Shown: positions 10,505-25,160 of the stretch, one piece after another
Position numbering within the stretch: position 1 is the first letter of the stretch
How the letters are laid out: each line of letters opens with the position of its first letter
Source of the DNA: Erpobdella octoculata
Lineage: Eukaryota > Annelida > Clitellata > Hirudinida > Erpobdellidae
Assembly (NCBI GenBank): GCA_963978895.1
Contig: OZ022241.1
Span: 26,330,073 to 26,394,072, forward strand
DNA length: 64,000 nt
Direction: 5' to 3'
Program-made: the position numbers and the translations under genes
The notes under the pieces: generated by a model
What the model was told of the DNA's origin: nothing
Databases searched by the model: none
Seen by the model: only the letters and a program-made list of their open reading frames with translations

Positions 10505-10680
10505 AGTGATGAGCAACAAACTACTTTCAAGTAGTTAAACTTTTCAGTAGTTACATTTACTTTTTAGTAGTTAAATTATGTAGTTAACTACTTTTTGTCA
10601 GAGGTAGTTTAACTAAAGTAGTTAAATACTGTAAAGTAGTTAACTACTTTTAACTACTTTTTTCTATAAACTTGTACACT
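10505..10680. mobile_element. hAT-like terminal fragment with agtagttaa repeats
   Basis: Starts cagtgatgagcaacaaacta and continues as inverted and direct repeats of agtagttaaactac. CAGTGNTG ends with short subterminal repeats are typical of hAT elements; a comparable end occurs at 39862. Only one end is identified. Confidence 0.55.
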
Positions 10681-10770
10681 AATAATTGCATTGCTGTATT
10701 AGGCCTCACATGATCACCATTAATTATGTTCACCATCTAATTTATTAAATAAAGCCATGACAAATTGTTT

Positions 10771-10927
10771 AACTCCGCCTTGCATTTGCAAGCCAGACCC
10801 AAGCCTGGAGAAAGGAGGAGGGAAACGTTAAAAAGAACAAATTATGATCCACGACAGGAAGTACTTAGGTGCTTCCTACATACAGCCATTTCAGTCTTAA
10901 AACACCTGGTGTAAAGGACTATAAACT

Positions 10928-10959
<32 letters not shown>
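10771..10959 (+). mobile_element. A-tailed SINE/LINE-tail retroelement with 12-bp target duplication
   Basis: A 160-bp body (aactccgccttgcatttgca ... actataaactattat) with a poly-A tail of about 27 bases. The 12-bp sequence GACAAATTGTTT lies immediately before (10759-10770) and after (10960-10971), the hallmark of reverse-transcribed insertion. Related copies are at 14745-14890, 29640-29735, 29796-29945 and 41161-41345. No Pol III boxes recognised, so it may be the 3' tail of a LINE. Confidence 0.85.
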
Positions 10960-11532
10960 GACAAATTGTTTTTTTAATTTATTAATGAAAAAACACATAT
11001 TTTATAAGTTAAATATCCATGACATTGAACAATGGAGTGGCCCATGGGGACCGCAGTATGTACCCCGGTAGCTATACGACCTTAACAGTGCGTCCTAGAA
11101 AAAAACTTCAAATGGCAAAGTTGTAGAGCACCCTCTATTTGGTCTTACGAAAAAATAAATTTTCAAATTGAAGTTTGGGTTATCGAGATATTCAGATGTT
11201 TAATTTAACGCGACATGACATTTAGGCGCAAATGGGGTGGACCGCATGTTATTAAATTTTCTGACTATTTCATTGTTTACAATTGAAAATCTCACAGAAA
11301 AGTAAATATCTTTTTCAATTAAAATATAAAATAAAATAATTGTTTATGGGCCATAAAAATATAAAAGATATTTTTAGCATAGATATATGATTTTTAGTTT
11401 CGCATTTTCCGTTTTCCAATTGGCATTAACAAAGAGTCAATGCTGTTCTGTCAATATTATATTTTCGTTCGTTGGAATTAATTTGCGAGTTTTAAAGTTT
11501 TATTACTTTTAACAAAAACCTTATTAATAACA

Positions 11533-12454
11533 ATGACGCGACCCAGAAGATCTAATCTTTCCCAAAATAGCCGTCAGGCAATTAGGCATCGGAACAATGT
11601 TAAACAATCCACCGCGGAAGAACTGGATCACCCGATGATAACGGTCGAACTGTCACAAAGATAGTGAAAGGAAACGATTTCGTGGTTGACAACAGTTGTA
11701 TTGTTCCATATTCGCCACTTCTTCCAAAACATTCAAGACACATTGCAATGTTGAGTATTGCAATTCTGTAAAGTCAATTAAGTACATCTGCAAATATGTA
11801 ACGAAAGGCAGCGATATGGCAGTTTTTGGCATTCGAAGCTCAGATAACGGCGAGATTAGACGCTATCAAATTGGTAGATATGTGAACTGCAATGAGGCAA
11901 TTTGGCGTATATTCTCATTCTCTATTCACGAACGTCATCCCACTGTTGTCCCACGGCTGTGCATCTGGAGAATGGTCAACGAGTTTATTTTAACGCGTCG
12001 AATATTATTCAACGTGCTGAAACACCTCCAGCAACAACATTAACGAGTTTTTTTGCAATTTGCCAAAGCGATCCATTTGCACAAACGTTGCTTTACTCGG
12101 AGATGCCACGTTATTACACTTGGAACGCTTCATCAAAGAAATTTCAACGTCGGAAGCAAGACAGTGTGGTTCCTGGACATCCGGGCGTGTATTCTACTGA
12201 TGCTCTTGGTCGTATTTATACAGTTCACCCAAAAAACGACGAATGCTTCTATTTGAGGTTGTTGTTGGTCAATGTTTGTGGCCCAACATCTTTTGGATCA
12301 CTACGAACTATCAATGGTATAGTGTGCCCAACTTGGATAATGCATGTTTTTCTTATGGTCAATTGTATGTGGCGTGTTCACGTGTCGGCAGACCATCAGA
12401 TTTATTTGTTTTTTCGCCCGATAATAAAACAAAAAACATACACTCTTTAAGGTG
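11533..12454 (+). pseudogene. Helitron Rep/helicase polyprotein, internally deleted
   Basis: Begins MTRPRRSNLSQNSRQAIRHR and continues with Helitron-like sequence: VPYSPLLPK, then after a frameshift near 11725 THCNVEYCNSVKSIKYICKY with the KYVTKG segment of the HUH Rep region. A second frameshift near 11900 leads to AVHLENGQRVYFNASN and SEMPRYYTWN. At about 12300 the frame jumps straight to the C-terminal helicase motif, SYGQLYVACSRVGRPSDLFV...NKTKNI, ending at a TGA at 12452. The bulk of Rep catalytic residues and helicase motifs is deleted. Function in the intact family is rolling-circle transposition; this copy cannot do it. Confidence 0.85.
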
Positions 12455-12480
12455 AAACGAAGTTCGCCGGGTCCGCTAGT
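12452..12480 (+). other. Helitron 3' terminus (hairpin + CTAGT)
   Basis: gaagttcgccgggtccgcta ending in CTAGT lies directly after the helicase stop and right before a (TA)n tract. A GC hairpin followed by CTRR-T is the Helitron 3' end. The 5' end of this element was not located; sequence from about 11010 is a candidate. Confidence 0.75.
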
Positions 12481-12497
12481 ATATATATATATATATA

Positions 12498-14251
<1,754 letters not shown>

Positions 14252-14459
14252 GACAATTAATATTTATATTACAGGCACTATTTCTACTGTATCAATATTT
14301 TTTTAATGTAATTATGCTTTTTTTCAATTTGGTTCTTTGACTTTTTTGCCTACATTTCAAGTTTGATAAAACTATTATTATATTGTATTCCGGCATGATA
14401 ATACATCATGCAATTCGAAGTAAAATAAAAATTTTATATACGTTCTTGCATTCTATTCT

Positions 14460-14630
14460 TGACTTTGCATTTACACAATGGGTCACAAATAAAGTTCGCT
14501 TTTACGTTTTGGATCGCAATAAGGTTCGCATTTTATTCACTGGATCGCAATTGGGTTCGCTTTTTAGATCGCGTTTTACCGGTTCGCCGATCGTAGGATC
14601 GCGGGTCGCGCTTTACCAATACCCCTCAGT
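14460..14630. repeat. Degenerate ggatcgcaataaggttcgc minisatellite
   Basis: Loose repeats of about 25-30 bp sharing ggatcgcaat--ggttcgc, GC-richer than the surroundings. 14252-14460 is AT-rich trailer with nothing recognised. Confidence 0.6.
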
Positions 14631-14744
14631 AGTATAAGTTTAGTTTCATTCAAAAGGTTATTTAATAACTTTAATGAACAAATGATGAAGACGAAGCCGT
14701 GGACTTTCTCACAATCTTCAAGCGCTTTCCTGACAGACAGCCGC

Positions 14745-14890
14745 CTTAACTCCGCCATGCTGAAAAAGGAGGAGGGCAATTATACAGATCAAGTTATGAT
14801 CCGCGACAGAAAGTACTTTGATTCTCCTACATAACAAATATCAGTCTTCAGTCTTAAAACAACAAGCAGACGGCGAACTACCGCAACAAT
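14745..14890 (+). mobile_element. Diverged copy of the A-tailed SINE
   Basis: Matches the 10771 element over aactccgcc--gctg-aaaaggaggagg, atgatccgcgacagaaagta and cagtcttaaaac, then diverges; no A tail. 14890-15330 shows no gene or clear repeat. Confidence 0.6.
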
Positions 14891-15331
14891 TTAATATAAT
14901 AAGCTATACGCGAGCTCATGCAGTGACATTCAGTAATGTGCTACGGCGCATGGGAAGCGAAATGCGTGGTCCCACTTTTAATAACTTTATATTGATAAAG
15001 TTTTTTGTTTGGAATTCTATTTCTAAATAAATTCATATTGAATATGAGAAACAGAAGGAATTCTTAACCCATACGCGCAAAGCCTTGTTAGGCGTTCTTT
15101 GCGCTGTGCCCTATGTGCACGCTGTAAACTGAGCTTCTTCGTTGTAGGTACCAGTTTTTAACTGTCTCACGCAGTCGATGTTCTATCGTGGTATGCGATC
15201 TTTGATTCGCTATATCTTTATTAATTTTATTTTTTTTGTACACTATATGGTATATTCAAACTCAGAATTTGTACCTTTATTTAAAAATATTAGTGAAATT
15301 AAAAAAAATATATTTTGAAATTTTTATGCGT

Positions 15332-18300
15332 CTACCTACTGTAAGACTAGGTACTAGTTACTGATAAGGATAAATACACAAATAATAATGTATATTAAAA
15401 TTAAACACTTTCTATTAAACAACGCCGCATATTTAGCTGCAACAACTTTAACGAAACTTAAAGTCTATTTGAGTCTAATGCTTTAGAAGAAAACAGTGAG
15501 AGCTTGAACAAATAATCATGATCCCAGATGACAACGTTGGTACAGAGATGATCAATGAACCAAATATTCTGGATGAGGCTGAGAAGCCCGTGGTTCAGGA
15601 ATAAATAGGCGAGATCAAATTTCCAGGGGTAATAAAAGAACCTCTTGTTGTACAAGAAGTGGATGAGCCAAGGGTACCAGAGGACACGCTTGCAACGTTT
15701 CATGCTTTTAGTTTATTTTTAGTTTATAATTTGTAGTCATTGTTGCAGTTTTCTCTAAATGTCTTGCTTTTTGTATTCAATAGTGCTTTCAAGAAATTTT
15801 TATTTTTTTCTAATTTAGTTTTTTTTCTCAAAATTTACAGGGGTAATAAAAGAACCTCCTAGAGTTGTACAAGAAATTGATGAGCCAGGGGTACCAGAGG
15901 AAACACTTGCAACGTTTCATGCTTTTAGTTTATAATTTGTAGTTACTGTTGCTGCTTTTCTCTGCATGTCTTGCTTATTGTATTCAATAATGCTTTCAAA
16001 CATTTTAATTTACTTCTGACTTAGATTTTTTTATGCTTTTAGTTGTGCTGGGGATAAAAGTTGAGAAATTGCACTCAGGCTTATTGAGTTTTATTTCTTC
16101 TCATTAATATGGCCGAACAATGTCAATTAGGAGACAAAGAAATTGATATGGATGTGAATTTGGATCCAAATATTAGTGCTGTTCAATGCATGTGCATCAT
16201 CCACTCTCACAATAGCAATGAAGAAATATATTCTAACCTGACCAGACCATGTGCTATTTCATCACGGAACACATTATTAGCTGCAGCTAATATAAGACAA
16301 TTTAAGCCAGTTTTGGACATTACAATGACAACTGAAGCTGGTAATGTTCCGGAAGTTTACTATCATTCCCAATGCCGCAACTTGTTTACTCTCAAAAAGT
16401 CGCTGGAAGTAATAAAAAATTCAACTGCTTGCTTTATTGATCAAGATATAGACCAAAACACAATTGCCAAAACAAAAAACAAGAGGATGCCATCAGCAAC
16501 TTCTTCACCTATTCTTGATGCTGTTTGTTTTTGTCACAAGATTACATTTGTGAAAAATTCAAAATCTCGTGAACTTCTTCAGTGTGTTGATGACCGAGCC
16601 CAAGTGCAGATTCGTAGTTATGCAGAACGAACTGGTGATAAGCATTTACTTGGCGTGATTGGGTGTTGTGATATGATAGCTGCTGAAGCGAAGTATCATG
16701 CCTCCTGTTACAAATTGTGTACTAAGCCACTTAAACTGTCAGCTAATGCCATGATTGAAGATCCATGTTCTAGAGCATATACATTTGTTGTTAGCCACAT
16801 TGAGCATAATCTGTTTGAGAAAAAAAGTAATAACAATGGCCGATATAAAGAATCTGTATGTGGAAAAGCAGTTAGAATATGGACAAAAGGAAGTCAGTGA
16901 ATCAGCTAAGCGCAATCTTCGAACAAAACTTAAAAAGACATTTATTGATCGATTAAGATTTTGTCAGAGTTATTCTGAAGTATTATTTCTTTAATGTTGT
17001 TGTAAATTAAATATGCTTTTCTTCACAACTTTGAAGATACTTGCAGACTGTTCTAAGTTTTCATGCTTTTAACTTTTCATGACTGTCTATTGAGATATTT
17101 TTTCATAATTGTATTTAATCTAACAGCAGTAGCTAAAAAATGCAGAAGTTTTCTGTTAATAATTTTTAACAAATAGTTCAAAATGTTTCCATATTATTAC
17201 ATAAACAACATTATGCTTAATTAATATCAGTTTTTCATGACAATATTAGTTTCTAACTTTCAAAAACTCTACATTTCAGCTGAAAGTGGGCAAGTGTTGC
17301 TATATGGTAACACTTTGACAATGGATGAGATTATTACTGAAAATTACTCTTTGAAACAAGAACTTAAATTATTCCAGTGTAATGAATCAGACCGTGAAAT
17401 TATTAAAACTGCAAAAAAATACGTAAGAATATTGTTTCCATGAAAGCACCATAATCATTTCCTTATGTAGAAGACATAAATTTTGCAGCAGAAAACATAT
17501 TACCTTCTTCTCTTCAGCTCTTTTTGCATAACCTATTTTGTCAATGTATAAACTCCATCGCAGGACCCCAGGTGCAGCGAGCAAAGTCTATTGGTCAGGA
17601 TATCATTTACACAGTTACCGCAGGTCGGATCAAGATGGCAAAACATATCCTACTACCATTATGGTATCAAATCACTAACTGGAAATGTCGAAATTATTCA
17701 TATGCTCAACAGATTAGGTCATAGCATTTTATACTCACAACTTTTAGAAATTGAAACTGCGATTGCACTTCAGCGACAATATTCCCCTTTGATATACATG
17801 CCTAATTGTGAAATTCCAGGAGTTTTTACAACTTTAGCTTGGGATAATATTGATAAATGTGAAGAACATTAAGTGGTGATGGGACCACACATAGAGTGAA
17901 TGGTATTGCAATACAGCGGACGTATGAAGGGCCCCGTCTCAAAAAAGACAATAAACCTCCTGTTTCACAGTCTAGAAAACGTAGTCTTGAAAATATTGAT
18001 TTACAGCTGCCACACGTCATGAGTTTAGAGCCAATCAAATAATTCCAAGCTGGACTGGATTCAATATCTGTGCACGATCATATCATTCAGTGTCAGCTGA
18101 CAATATTTTATACTTGCCACCAATTGATGAACCGGCTTCTAATCTGAGTACTGTTTGGGAACTTTTGCAGAGATCTCTACAGATTCGCAAGCAGTTACAA
18201 CTCCCAGCAATCGTTTGTGTTTTTGATCAAGCACTTTACGCAAAAGCTGCTGAAATAGTTTGGTCGCATCACACTGAGTTCCAAGGAATCATTTTGTCAC

Positions 18301-19578
18301 TGGGCGTGTTTCACATTCTTTCAACATTACTACGCATCCTTGGTAAATGCTTTGCTGATGCTGGCTTTCGGGATTTACTGGTCGAGTCAGGTGTAGTAGC
18401 TCAAGGGTCTGTATCAACTGTATTAGAAGGAAAGCATTATAATCGAGGAATTCGTTCACATAAGCTTGTATTTGAAGCCTTAATGCGCCTTGCCTGGATA
18501 CAGTTTTACAAGCATGTTGACACTTTGATTGAAGATAAGCATTTTCTTATCAAAGAAGCTCTCACCAACATTTCAGTCATGTCTGAAGATATTAATGAAA
18601 AACAAATTTCAAGTCTTTTGGAAACCAAGTCTTTGCAGATTCTTTCAGATGAATTTAGAAAATTTTTGGATTGTTTGCGAAATTCTAATGGACCTCTTTT
18701 TTCATTTTGGATGTCCTATGTTGATATGGTCAGTCTCTTGCTAGATACAATACGTGCATCTCGAGAAGGCAACTGGAATCTCCACATGGGTTCTATTCGA
18801 TCTCTTATCCCATGGTGTATTGCCTATGATCACTGTAACTTTGCTCGGTATTTACCTGTTTACTATGCACAAATGTCAAGTCTGCATGAGAACTATCCCG
18901 AAGTGAAGAATGAGTTGGAATGTCCAGATTTTGCAGAGGAAATTGAAATCGAAACAGCATTTGATTAATTTCATAAAGCTTATGTAAATACTGTTTACAT
19001 TTTATTTTTTATTTAACTAAATTTAACTGAAACCAATATTGACTATAAAATTAGTTATGCATTTATAATTTGAAAAGTGCTAGGTATTTCATCTTAAATT
19101 TGGGATCTCTCAGACAATGGCAGACATTTTTGCTGATATATTAGTTTTTTTTTAATAAAACGTTTTATTATATGTTTATAAAGTTCATTTTTAATGTTTA
19201 CATTTTATTTGCTGTTTAAATAAAGTCAGTTGTGTTTTTTATATTTTTGCCTATATTTCATCTAATCTAACAAATTGAGAGGTCTAGAAAGTCTTAAAAT
19301 GTTCCTGTTATTATTGCAAATCGTCCCTATAAATTTTACATATCAATGAACTCAACGCTGATTGGTGGAGCGCGAATAGGCGTGTTTTAGGTGTGCACTC
19401 CGGAATTAATTTGTGTTTTCGATTTTTGCTTATATTTGAGTTAAGCTACCAAATTGAGAAGTCTAGAAAGTTTTAAAATGTTCCTCTTACTATTGCCTAT
19501 CTATCATCCATATAAATTTCGTCTGTTCACCTCAAAAAAGACCTTTTTGATAGAAAAGTCACTTTGGCCCATAGACTA
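15332..19578 (+). mobile_element. Academ-like DNA transposon A1 (5'-truncated, C-terminal part deleted)
   Basis: From about 15332 the sequence matches, inverted, the outer part of element A2 (62412 downwards), including taaatacacaaataataatg and the region up to the shared ATGGCC start at 16109. The 3' part (18920-19578) matches A2 from 60723 to 60058 and ends in the shared terminus ttggcccatagacta. The 5'-most 350 bp present in A2, including its terminal repeat, are missing here. Duplicated blocks at 15640-15720 and 15838-15935 lie in the leader. Coding content is listed separately. Confidence 0.7.
16109..18968 (+). pseudogene. Academ-like transposase, N-terminal and middle regions
   Basis: The ATG at 16109 opens a 263-codon frame with Cys-rich segments (QCMCIIHSH, AVCFCHKITF, IGCCDMIAAEAKYHASCYKL), consistent with the multi-Cys finger of this group. 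A frameshift near 16830 shifts to MADIKNLYVEK. After an AT-rich gap with splice-like borders (17000-17278, donor-like GTAAGA at 17422) come ESGQVLLYGNTLTMDEIITE, then RAKSIGQDIIYTVTAG, SLTGNVEIIHMLNRLGHS, GVFTTLAWDNIDKCEE and GTTHRVNGIA, each in a different frame. A final open block 18045-18968 has SWTGFNICARSYHSV, VFDQALYAKAAEIVW and HYNRGIRSHKLVFEALMRLA, motifs of the large uncharacterised transposase-like proteins common in invertebrates. It ends CPDFAEEIEIETAFD: the FEN-like nuclease region found in A2 is deleted here, and the terminal codons are fused directly. Nonfunctional. Confidence 0.65.
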
Positions 19579-19616
19579 AAACGAGAGGCGGGCCGATATA
19601 CTTATTCTATATATAT

Positions 19617-20274
19617 GGGCCATGCTGCATCAGCATTATGACAAGAGGTTCTCCCATTAATTAGTTTTCCTTATTTACGTTCCAAGCGTTGTTTGAAAAT
19701 TATTTTTTAATAAAAAACCCCAACAAAAATCAAACTTTTCTATTTTTTATTTTTTTTCTTTCACTTGTATTCTTTATATTTTCTAATGTATATATATATA
19801 ATTTTTGCTTAAACAATTCAAAAGAGATTTAGAAATAAAATAGGATTCAAAAGATAGTTTGAACTTGTTGGCAGATGATATTGCAGTGGTACAATGATTG
19901 AACACGATTGCCTTAAGAAAGTCTAAAGAACTGTTTGACAAATTTCTGAGATCCTCTGATCACATGGTTCTGTTTCAGAAAATATCAGAAAGATGTTTTA
20001 ATGATAATGCTTATTCTTTTTTATTTTTTTCAAATTATTGCCATTTTAATCATGAACTACCTTATTTTATTTCTAAATCTCTTTTTGTTTAAGCAAAAAT
20101 TATATATTAGAAAATATAAAGAATACAAGTGAAGGAAAAAATTAAAAAATTGAAAAGTTAATTTGTTGTGGTTTTTTTTATTAAAAATTGTTTGTCAAAC
20201 AACGCTTGGAACGTAAATAAGAAAAACCAATTAATGGGAGAACCTCTTGTTATAATGTAAATGCAGCATGGCCC
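19617..20274. mobile_element. Foldback element with ~210-bp inverted arms
   Basis: gggccatgctgcatcagcat... at 19617 and its complement ending atgcagcatggccc at 20274. The arms (about 19617-19825 and 20075-20274) are roughly 90 percent alike by eye and include ccattaattagttttcctta and tgtattctttatattttcta. The 250-bp centre has no convincing ORF. No target duplication recognised. Confidence 0.8.
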
Positions 20275-20533
20275 ACGCAGTAGACATGGTAACCATTTAG
20301 TAACGTTTCTTGTCCGTTACTTTTCAGTTACCTGGTTATGAAAATGTTACCTGGCCCAAAGCGACTAAAAAGAAACGTTTCCAATGTAACGAAAAAGTAA
20401 CATGTAATTTGGGACTAAAAAGAAACGTTTCTGCAACGTTTCCAATGTAACGAAAAAGTAACATGTAATTTGCGACTAAAAAGAAGTTACTGCAACGTTT
20501 CTAATGCAACCAAAATGTAACGATTTGTTATAT

Positions 20534-20862
<329 letters not shown>

Positions 20863-21212
20863 GTGTATTTATATAGCGCCAAGATTAACTGAGGCGCTTT
20901 CGAAAGTCCCCGAAAATATTTTAAAATAATAAGATAATATTATCATGTAGCATTTATTTGTTATATGAATCACAGATAATATAGAATGCTGTTATAACAA
21001 AGAAAGTTTTATACAAATGTAAAATCTATGTTTATTTCTAAGAAACGCAATTGCCAAAAATCATTTAATAAATAAATAATAAAGCTAATTTGAAGGGTGC
21101 TATGATTTTACCTCTGTTTTTGAAAGTGGTTACAATGTGACAGAAATATATAGCATTACTATAGTCGGTGCTTTATCTAAAGAGCGTATACATTTAGTAA
21201 ATCTTTAGCCGT

Positions 21213-21285
21213 AAGATTCCGTGGCGTGGTTAACAAATTTGCTCTGTAGATAGGAGGCTACGGGTTCGATTCCCAATTTACCAAC
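21213..21285 (+). mobile_element. tRNA-like SINE head
   Basis: attccgtggcgtggttaaca has an A-box-like TGGCGTGGTTAAC, and acgggttcgattcccaattt contains a B box GGTTCGATTCC. A related A-box half recurs at 21567-21615 (tctgtggcgctagttagcga). Insertion-scarred and unlikely to be a working tRNA. Confidence 0.5.
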
Positions 21286-21674
21286 TAAGTACCTACAAGT
21301 TTTCTTTTATAACTTTTATAGAAATTGTTAATTAATTTGCATTTATCTGTTATATCACAGATAATATAGACTGTTATTATAACAAATATGATTTTATATA
21401 GACATATGCTTATTTATAACAAACAGAATTACTAAAATCTTTGAATAACTAAGCCAATTTTAAGGTTCAATGTTGCTATTGAAAGATCACCAAAATAAGA
21501 CTCAAATTAATTTGAAAAGTTGATAAGTGTACATACATACACTATGTATGGAAAGTGTTAGATGTGTGATTCTGTGGCGCTAGTTAGCGAGTTCGTTTGG
21601 GAAACGATTCGACAGAAGAAATTAAAGATGAAAACCCAGTTCTTATGAACAAAATATTCTAAAGGCTTACGTTG

Positions 21675-21677
<3 letters not shown>

Positions 21678-21748
<71 letters not shown>
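21678..21748. repeat. (TA)n microsatellite
   Basis: About 70 bases of pure TA. Confidence 0.97.
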
Positions 21749-21750
<2 letters not shown>

Positions 21751-22463
21751 AATACAAAATACGGACCAGTTTCACTTTTTTTTGGCCCAGCCTGTAGATT
21801 CAATGTAACTTAGTGTGTACCTAGTAAACATGACAATTATTTTGTAATGTACAGCAAGTAACAGTAATAATTTGCATAAACAAATAATAGAGAACGTTTC
21901 TAAAGCGTTACTCAGGAAACGTTTCTTTAACGCATAGCCGATGAGCAAAATAACCAAAAAGAAACGCGTTTCTTGTGACCGAAAAGTGACGTTAAGAAAC
22001 GTTACAAAGTGGTTACAATGTTTACTGGGGTGTACACTTGGTTTTGAGTTGGCTGTCCTGGTCTTACATTAAGAAGTCCGGTTATTGTAAGGTTTATCGA
22101 CAGTTGACAGTTAATCGACTCTAATTGGAAAGTCGACTAACCTGCGAAGGAGTCGATTATCCTGCGAAGGAGTCGATTATCCTGCGAAGAAGTCGATTAT
22201 CCTGCGAAGGAGTCGATTATCCTGCAAGTCGATTAACCAGCGCACGCGTTTCTGTATACGCCCACAAGGCACACACACAAATAACCATCTATCTCATCTA
22301 CAAAAAAGACAAAAAAACATTCTCAGGCTTTACATTTGTTTAGCATAAATACTAAAAGCTACCATTATAATTTAAAACGTTGGTCCTGGTTGTTTCACAT
22401 TCTTTGATGCGGTCCACGTTTTCAGTTATAATTGTACTATCGTACTGATAGTTTTTTTTATTA

Positions 22464-22502
22464 TGTATACTAGCTGGCAACCCGGCGTCGCCCGGGTACT
22501 TT
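22464..22502 (-). other. Helitron 3' terminus, inverted
   Basis: ctagctggcaacccggcgtc gcccgggtac is the inverse of the Helitron end type (cccgggcgacgccgggttgc cagctag). The matching 5' end was not found. Related ends at 27190, 27371 and 56420. Confidence 0.65.
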
Positions 22503-22710
22503 TTTGGTTTTTTTTGTATACATTTTTGCAAATAGCCTGGTCAGTTTATAATTTAAATTAAAACAAATGTTGCCTGGCCATTTTAGAATCAGTTGAAATG
22601 AGGCAACTGAGATTATTTTTTAAATATTTATTGACATCAAATTGAATGTTATTGTTGAGCGTAATGGATGGTCAACCTAATAAATTAAATGAACAAAAAG
22701 TTACCGTTCA

Positions 22711-23383
22711 CTAAACCTCTGTGTAATAAAAACCAGTGAGATGAAGATTCATAGATTTAAGTCGTCCGTTTAGAAGAATTCGATTTAACCGAAATCTAGA
22801 TAGAAAGATTTCTTTTTTTCTGGGAGTGTCAAAGAACGGAGAAATAAGACTTGGAAGAAGTACTATAGTTTTCTGTATAACTCATTAATTTCCACAGTTT
22901 TCCAAGTGTTTTGCCATTCGTTTAGAATCTTTGATTTGATTATTTTCTTGTATTCTGGAGTTTCAATGGTAACATCAAATTTTGATTTCGGTGTAAGTGG
23001 TTGCCGTTTTGGCAAGAACGTCGGCAGTTTCATTACCCTGCACGCCAATGTGGCTTAGAATCCAGACCAACTTGCCTTGTGGACATCTGCAGAAACTTTC
23101 TGAAAAGATTAGTTGTAGTTTGTACGATAGATTGTTGGTAGTGAGATTTTGCAAAATTGTGACAAATGTCTAATGCTTTGACGGCACTTAAAGAATCTGT
23201 AAAAATTACAAGATTTTGTAGTGGATCAGATTCTAATGCATTTGATGAAAGTAAATGATTTTCATATAGATTAAGAGCTATTTTGATTGCTTCTATTTCT
23301 GCAGCAAAAATTGAAATGTTGTCCGATGTTCTTCTGGAAATTCTGAGACCTGTCGATGGAGCATACACACCAATGCCTATCAG
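22711..23383 (-). pseudogene. LINE RNase H domain and C-terminus (I/Jockey-like)
   Basis: On the minus strand GVYAPSTGLRISRR is followed by AAEIEAIKIALNL (RNase H Glu) and NLVIFTDSLSAVKAL (RNase H Asp). After a frameshift near 23040 comes LVWILSHIGVQGNETADVLA, the last RNase H block with its His and Asp. Another shift leads to EYKKIIKSKILNEWQNTWK and KKEIFLSRFRLNRILLNGRL, the post-RNase H tail of I-group LINEs, ending at a stop at 22711. No reverse transcriptase is attached. Frameshifted, dead. Confidence 0.8.
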
Positions 23384-23580
23384 CTAGTAAAAGTTACAGC
23401 ATAAAGCAAACAAAGAAAAGTACTACAGTTAATAGTAGCTTTAGTAGCCTATGTACTATGAATATTCAGTTGTTAATCAATATGAATAATTATAGAGCGC
23501 CTCCGGTCATTTCCTTTGTGTGCCTTGTGGACATCTGCAGAAACTTGCCTACGGTCATCTAGCTTGAAACTCTAGCGACA

Positions 23581-24060
23581 GAATTATTAAATAATAAAAA
23601 ATTACAAACTTTGAATTAAAAATTCAGAAATTGTTTAAATTAATTTAAGATCATAATACTGCAATTATGCTGATATAGTAGTACTTAGCATACAGTCTAT
23701 ATGAAAACACCATCAAGTGAATAAGCAGCCATCTTTAAATAAACCAGAGAACTGAGAAGATGGTAATTTAGGTTAATATACCTACATCGATCCATGTGGA
23801 TGCATTTTGTTGTCATGCACATTATTAAATAATAAAAAAATTACCAACTTTGAATTAAAAATTCAGAAATTGTTTAAATTAATTTAAGATCATAATACTG
23901 CAATTATGCTGATATAATAGTACTTAGCATACAGTCTATATGAAAACACCATCAAGTGAATAAGCAGCCATCTTTAAATAAACCAGAGAACTGAGAAGAT
24001 GGTAACTTAGGTTAATATACCTACATCGACCCATGCGGATGCATTTTGTTGTCATGCACA
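23581..24060. repeat. Tandem duplication of a 240-bp unit
   Basis: 23581-23820 and 23822-24060 are nearly identical (both attattaaataataaaa... to gcattttgttgtcatgcac) with only a handful of substitutions. No coding seen. Confidence 0.9.
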
Positions 24061-24489
24061 GCAAAGCGTGCGCTGGTTAATCGACTTGCAGGATAATCGA
24101 CTCCTTCGCAAGATGATCGACTCCTTCGCAGGATAATCGACTCCTTCGCTGGTTTATCGACTTTCCAATTTAAGTCGATTAACTGTCAACTGTCGATAAA
24201 AACACAGTTCCCCAAGAAGTCCATGGCTGGACTGACTTATTGTTCAAAAGAAAACATTGCAAGCTGTCTTACGAAGTCATGGCATGAAATGCAGACTTGT
24301 TGTCCTCGAGACTTTGGTCTTGAACTTAAGTGCACTCGAGTTCGTTTTTCAAAGTCTTGGTCTAAATCTCGATTTTGTGTGTTAAGGTCTCCGACTTCAT
24401 CTTGGACTCAAAAGTCTTGGTCTTGATCTCGAGGACAAGTCTGGATGTTGATTTATCTGACAGTGATGAAATTCAAGACAATTGAACGA

Positions 24490-25160
24490 CACTGCACCAC
24501 AAAACTGTCATGTTTTGCCTACACATTGCAACTTTTGATTAAAGATGGCCTAGCTACGATGAATTCTTTATCAATTCGTTAATTAGCAGCCAAGTGTTGT
24601 AAATTAGTTAAATTGGTTCATCAAAGTGCAATTTTTCGCAACGTGTTTGAAGACAAGCTTGATAAAGGACGTTCTCTACCTAAAGCAAATGACACAAGAC
24701 GGAATAGTTTGTTCCACCACTTAACTGCCATTGCTTCTTTGTTGAATGAATTGTTATGAGAAAAAAGTCAAGTTCATTTAACCATCACTCAAATAGAATT
24801 TTCCATACTTCAAGAATTAATATAAATTTTGCAACCATATGTTAAAGTTACAGATTTGGCTCAAGGAAAAACTACCCTACAATTGGCTGTGTATATCCAT
24901 GTATTGTAGCTCTTGATAGTCATCTAATAGATGTCATTGCAAAATGCATTAATCATTCAGCAATTACTAAAGCTTTGCACGAATCATTGAAATGTCGATT
25001 TTCAGTATTGTTCAAAAGAATTTTTATTACATCAGTTGAAAGTGTGGAAACCCAACATTCATCCAACGATAAATTTGGTGAAATGCTGGATCCAAATTAT
25101 GGTTTGTTAAAGATTTGTTTGTTTGGCCATCCACTTCTCATTTTTAAACACTTTAACTCT
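24490..25160 (+). pseudogene. hAT transposase, C-terminal region, many stops
   Basis: One frame, broken by about ten stops, reads CFAYTLQLLIKDGL (the C-x2-HTLNL block of hAT), KLVKLVHQSAIFRNVFEDKL, LPKANDTRRNSLFHHLTAIA (with R where Trp is usual) and VTDLAQGKTT. It ends where the next hAT is inserted, before any hATC. The pattern is unmistakable but heavily mutated. Confidence 0.75.

Larger units (their letters stand above)
22079..24216. mobile_element. Foldback element with inverted 21-bp minisatellite arms
   Basis: The ends read aagaagtcc--ttatcgacagttgacagttaatcgact at the left and the inverse at the right (24165-24216). Just inside each end lies a minisatellite of gtcgattatcctgcgaagga units: five or so at 22130-22235, and the inverse at 24075-24165. 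The interior carries a Helitron end, a LINE RNase H remnant and a 240-bp tandem duplication, which look like later insertions. No transposase of its own. Confidence 0.75.
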
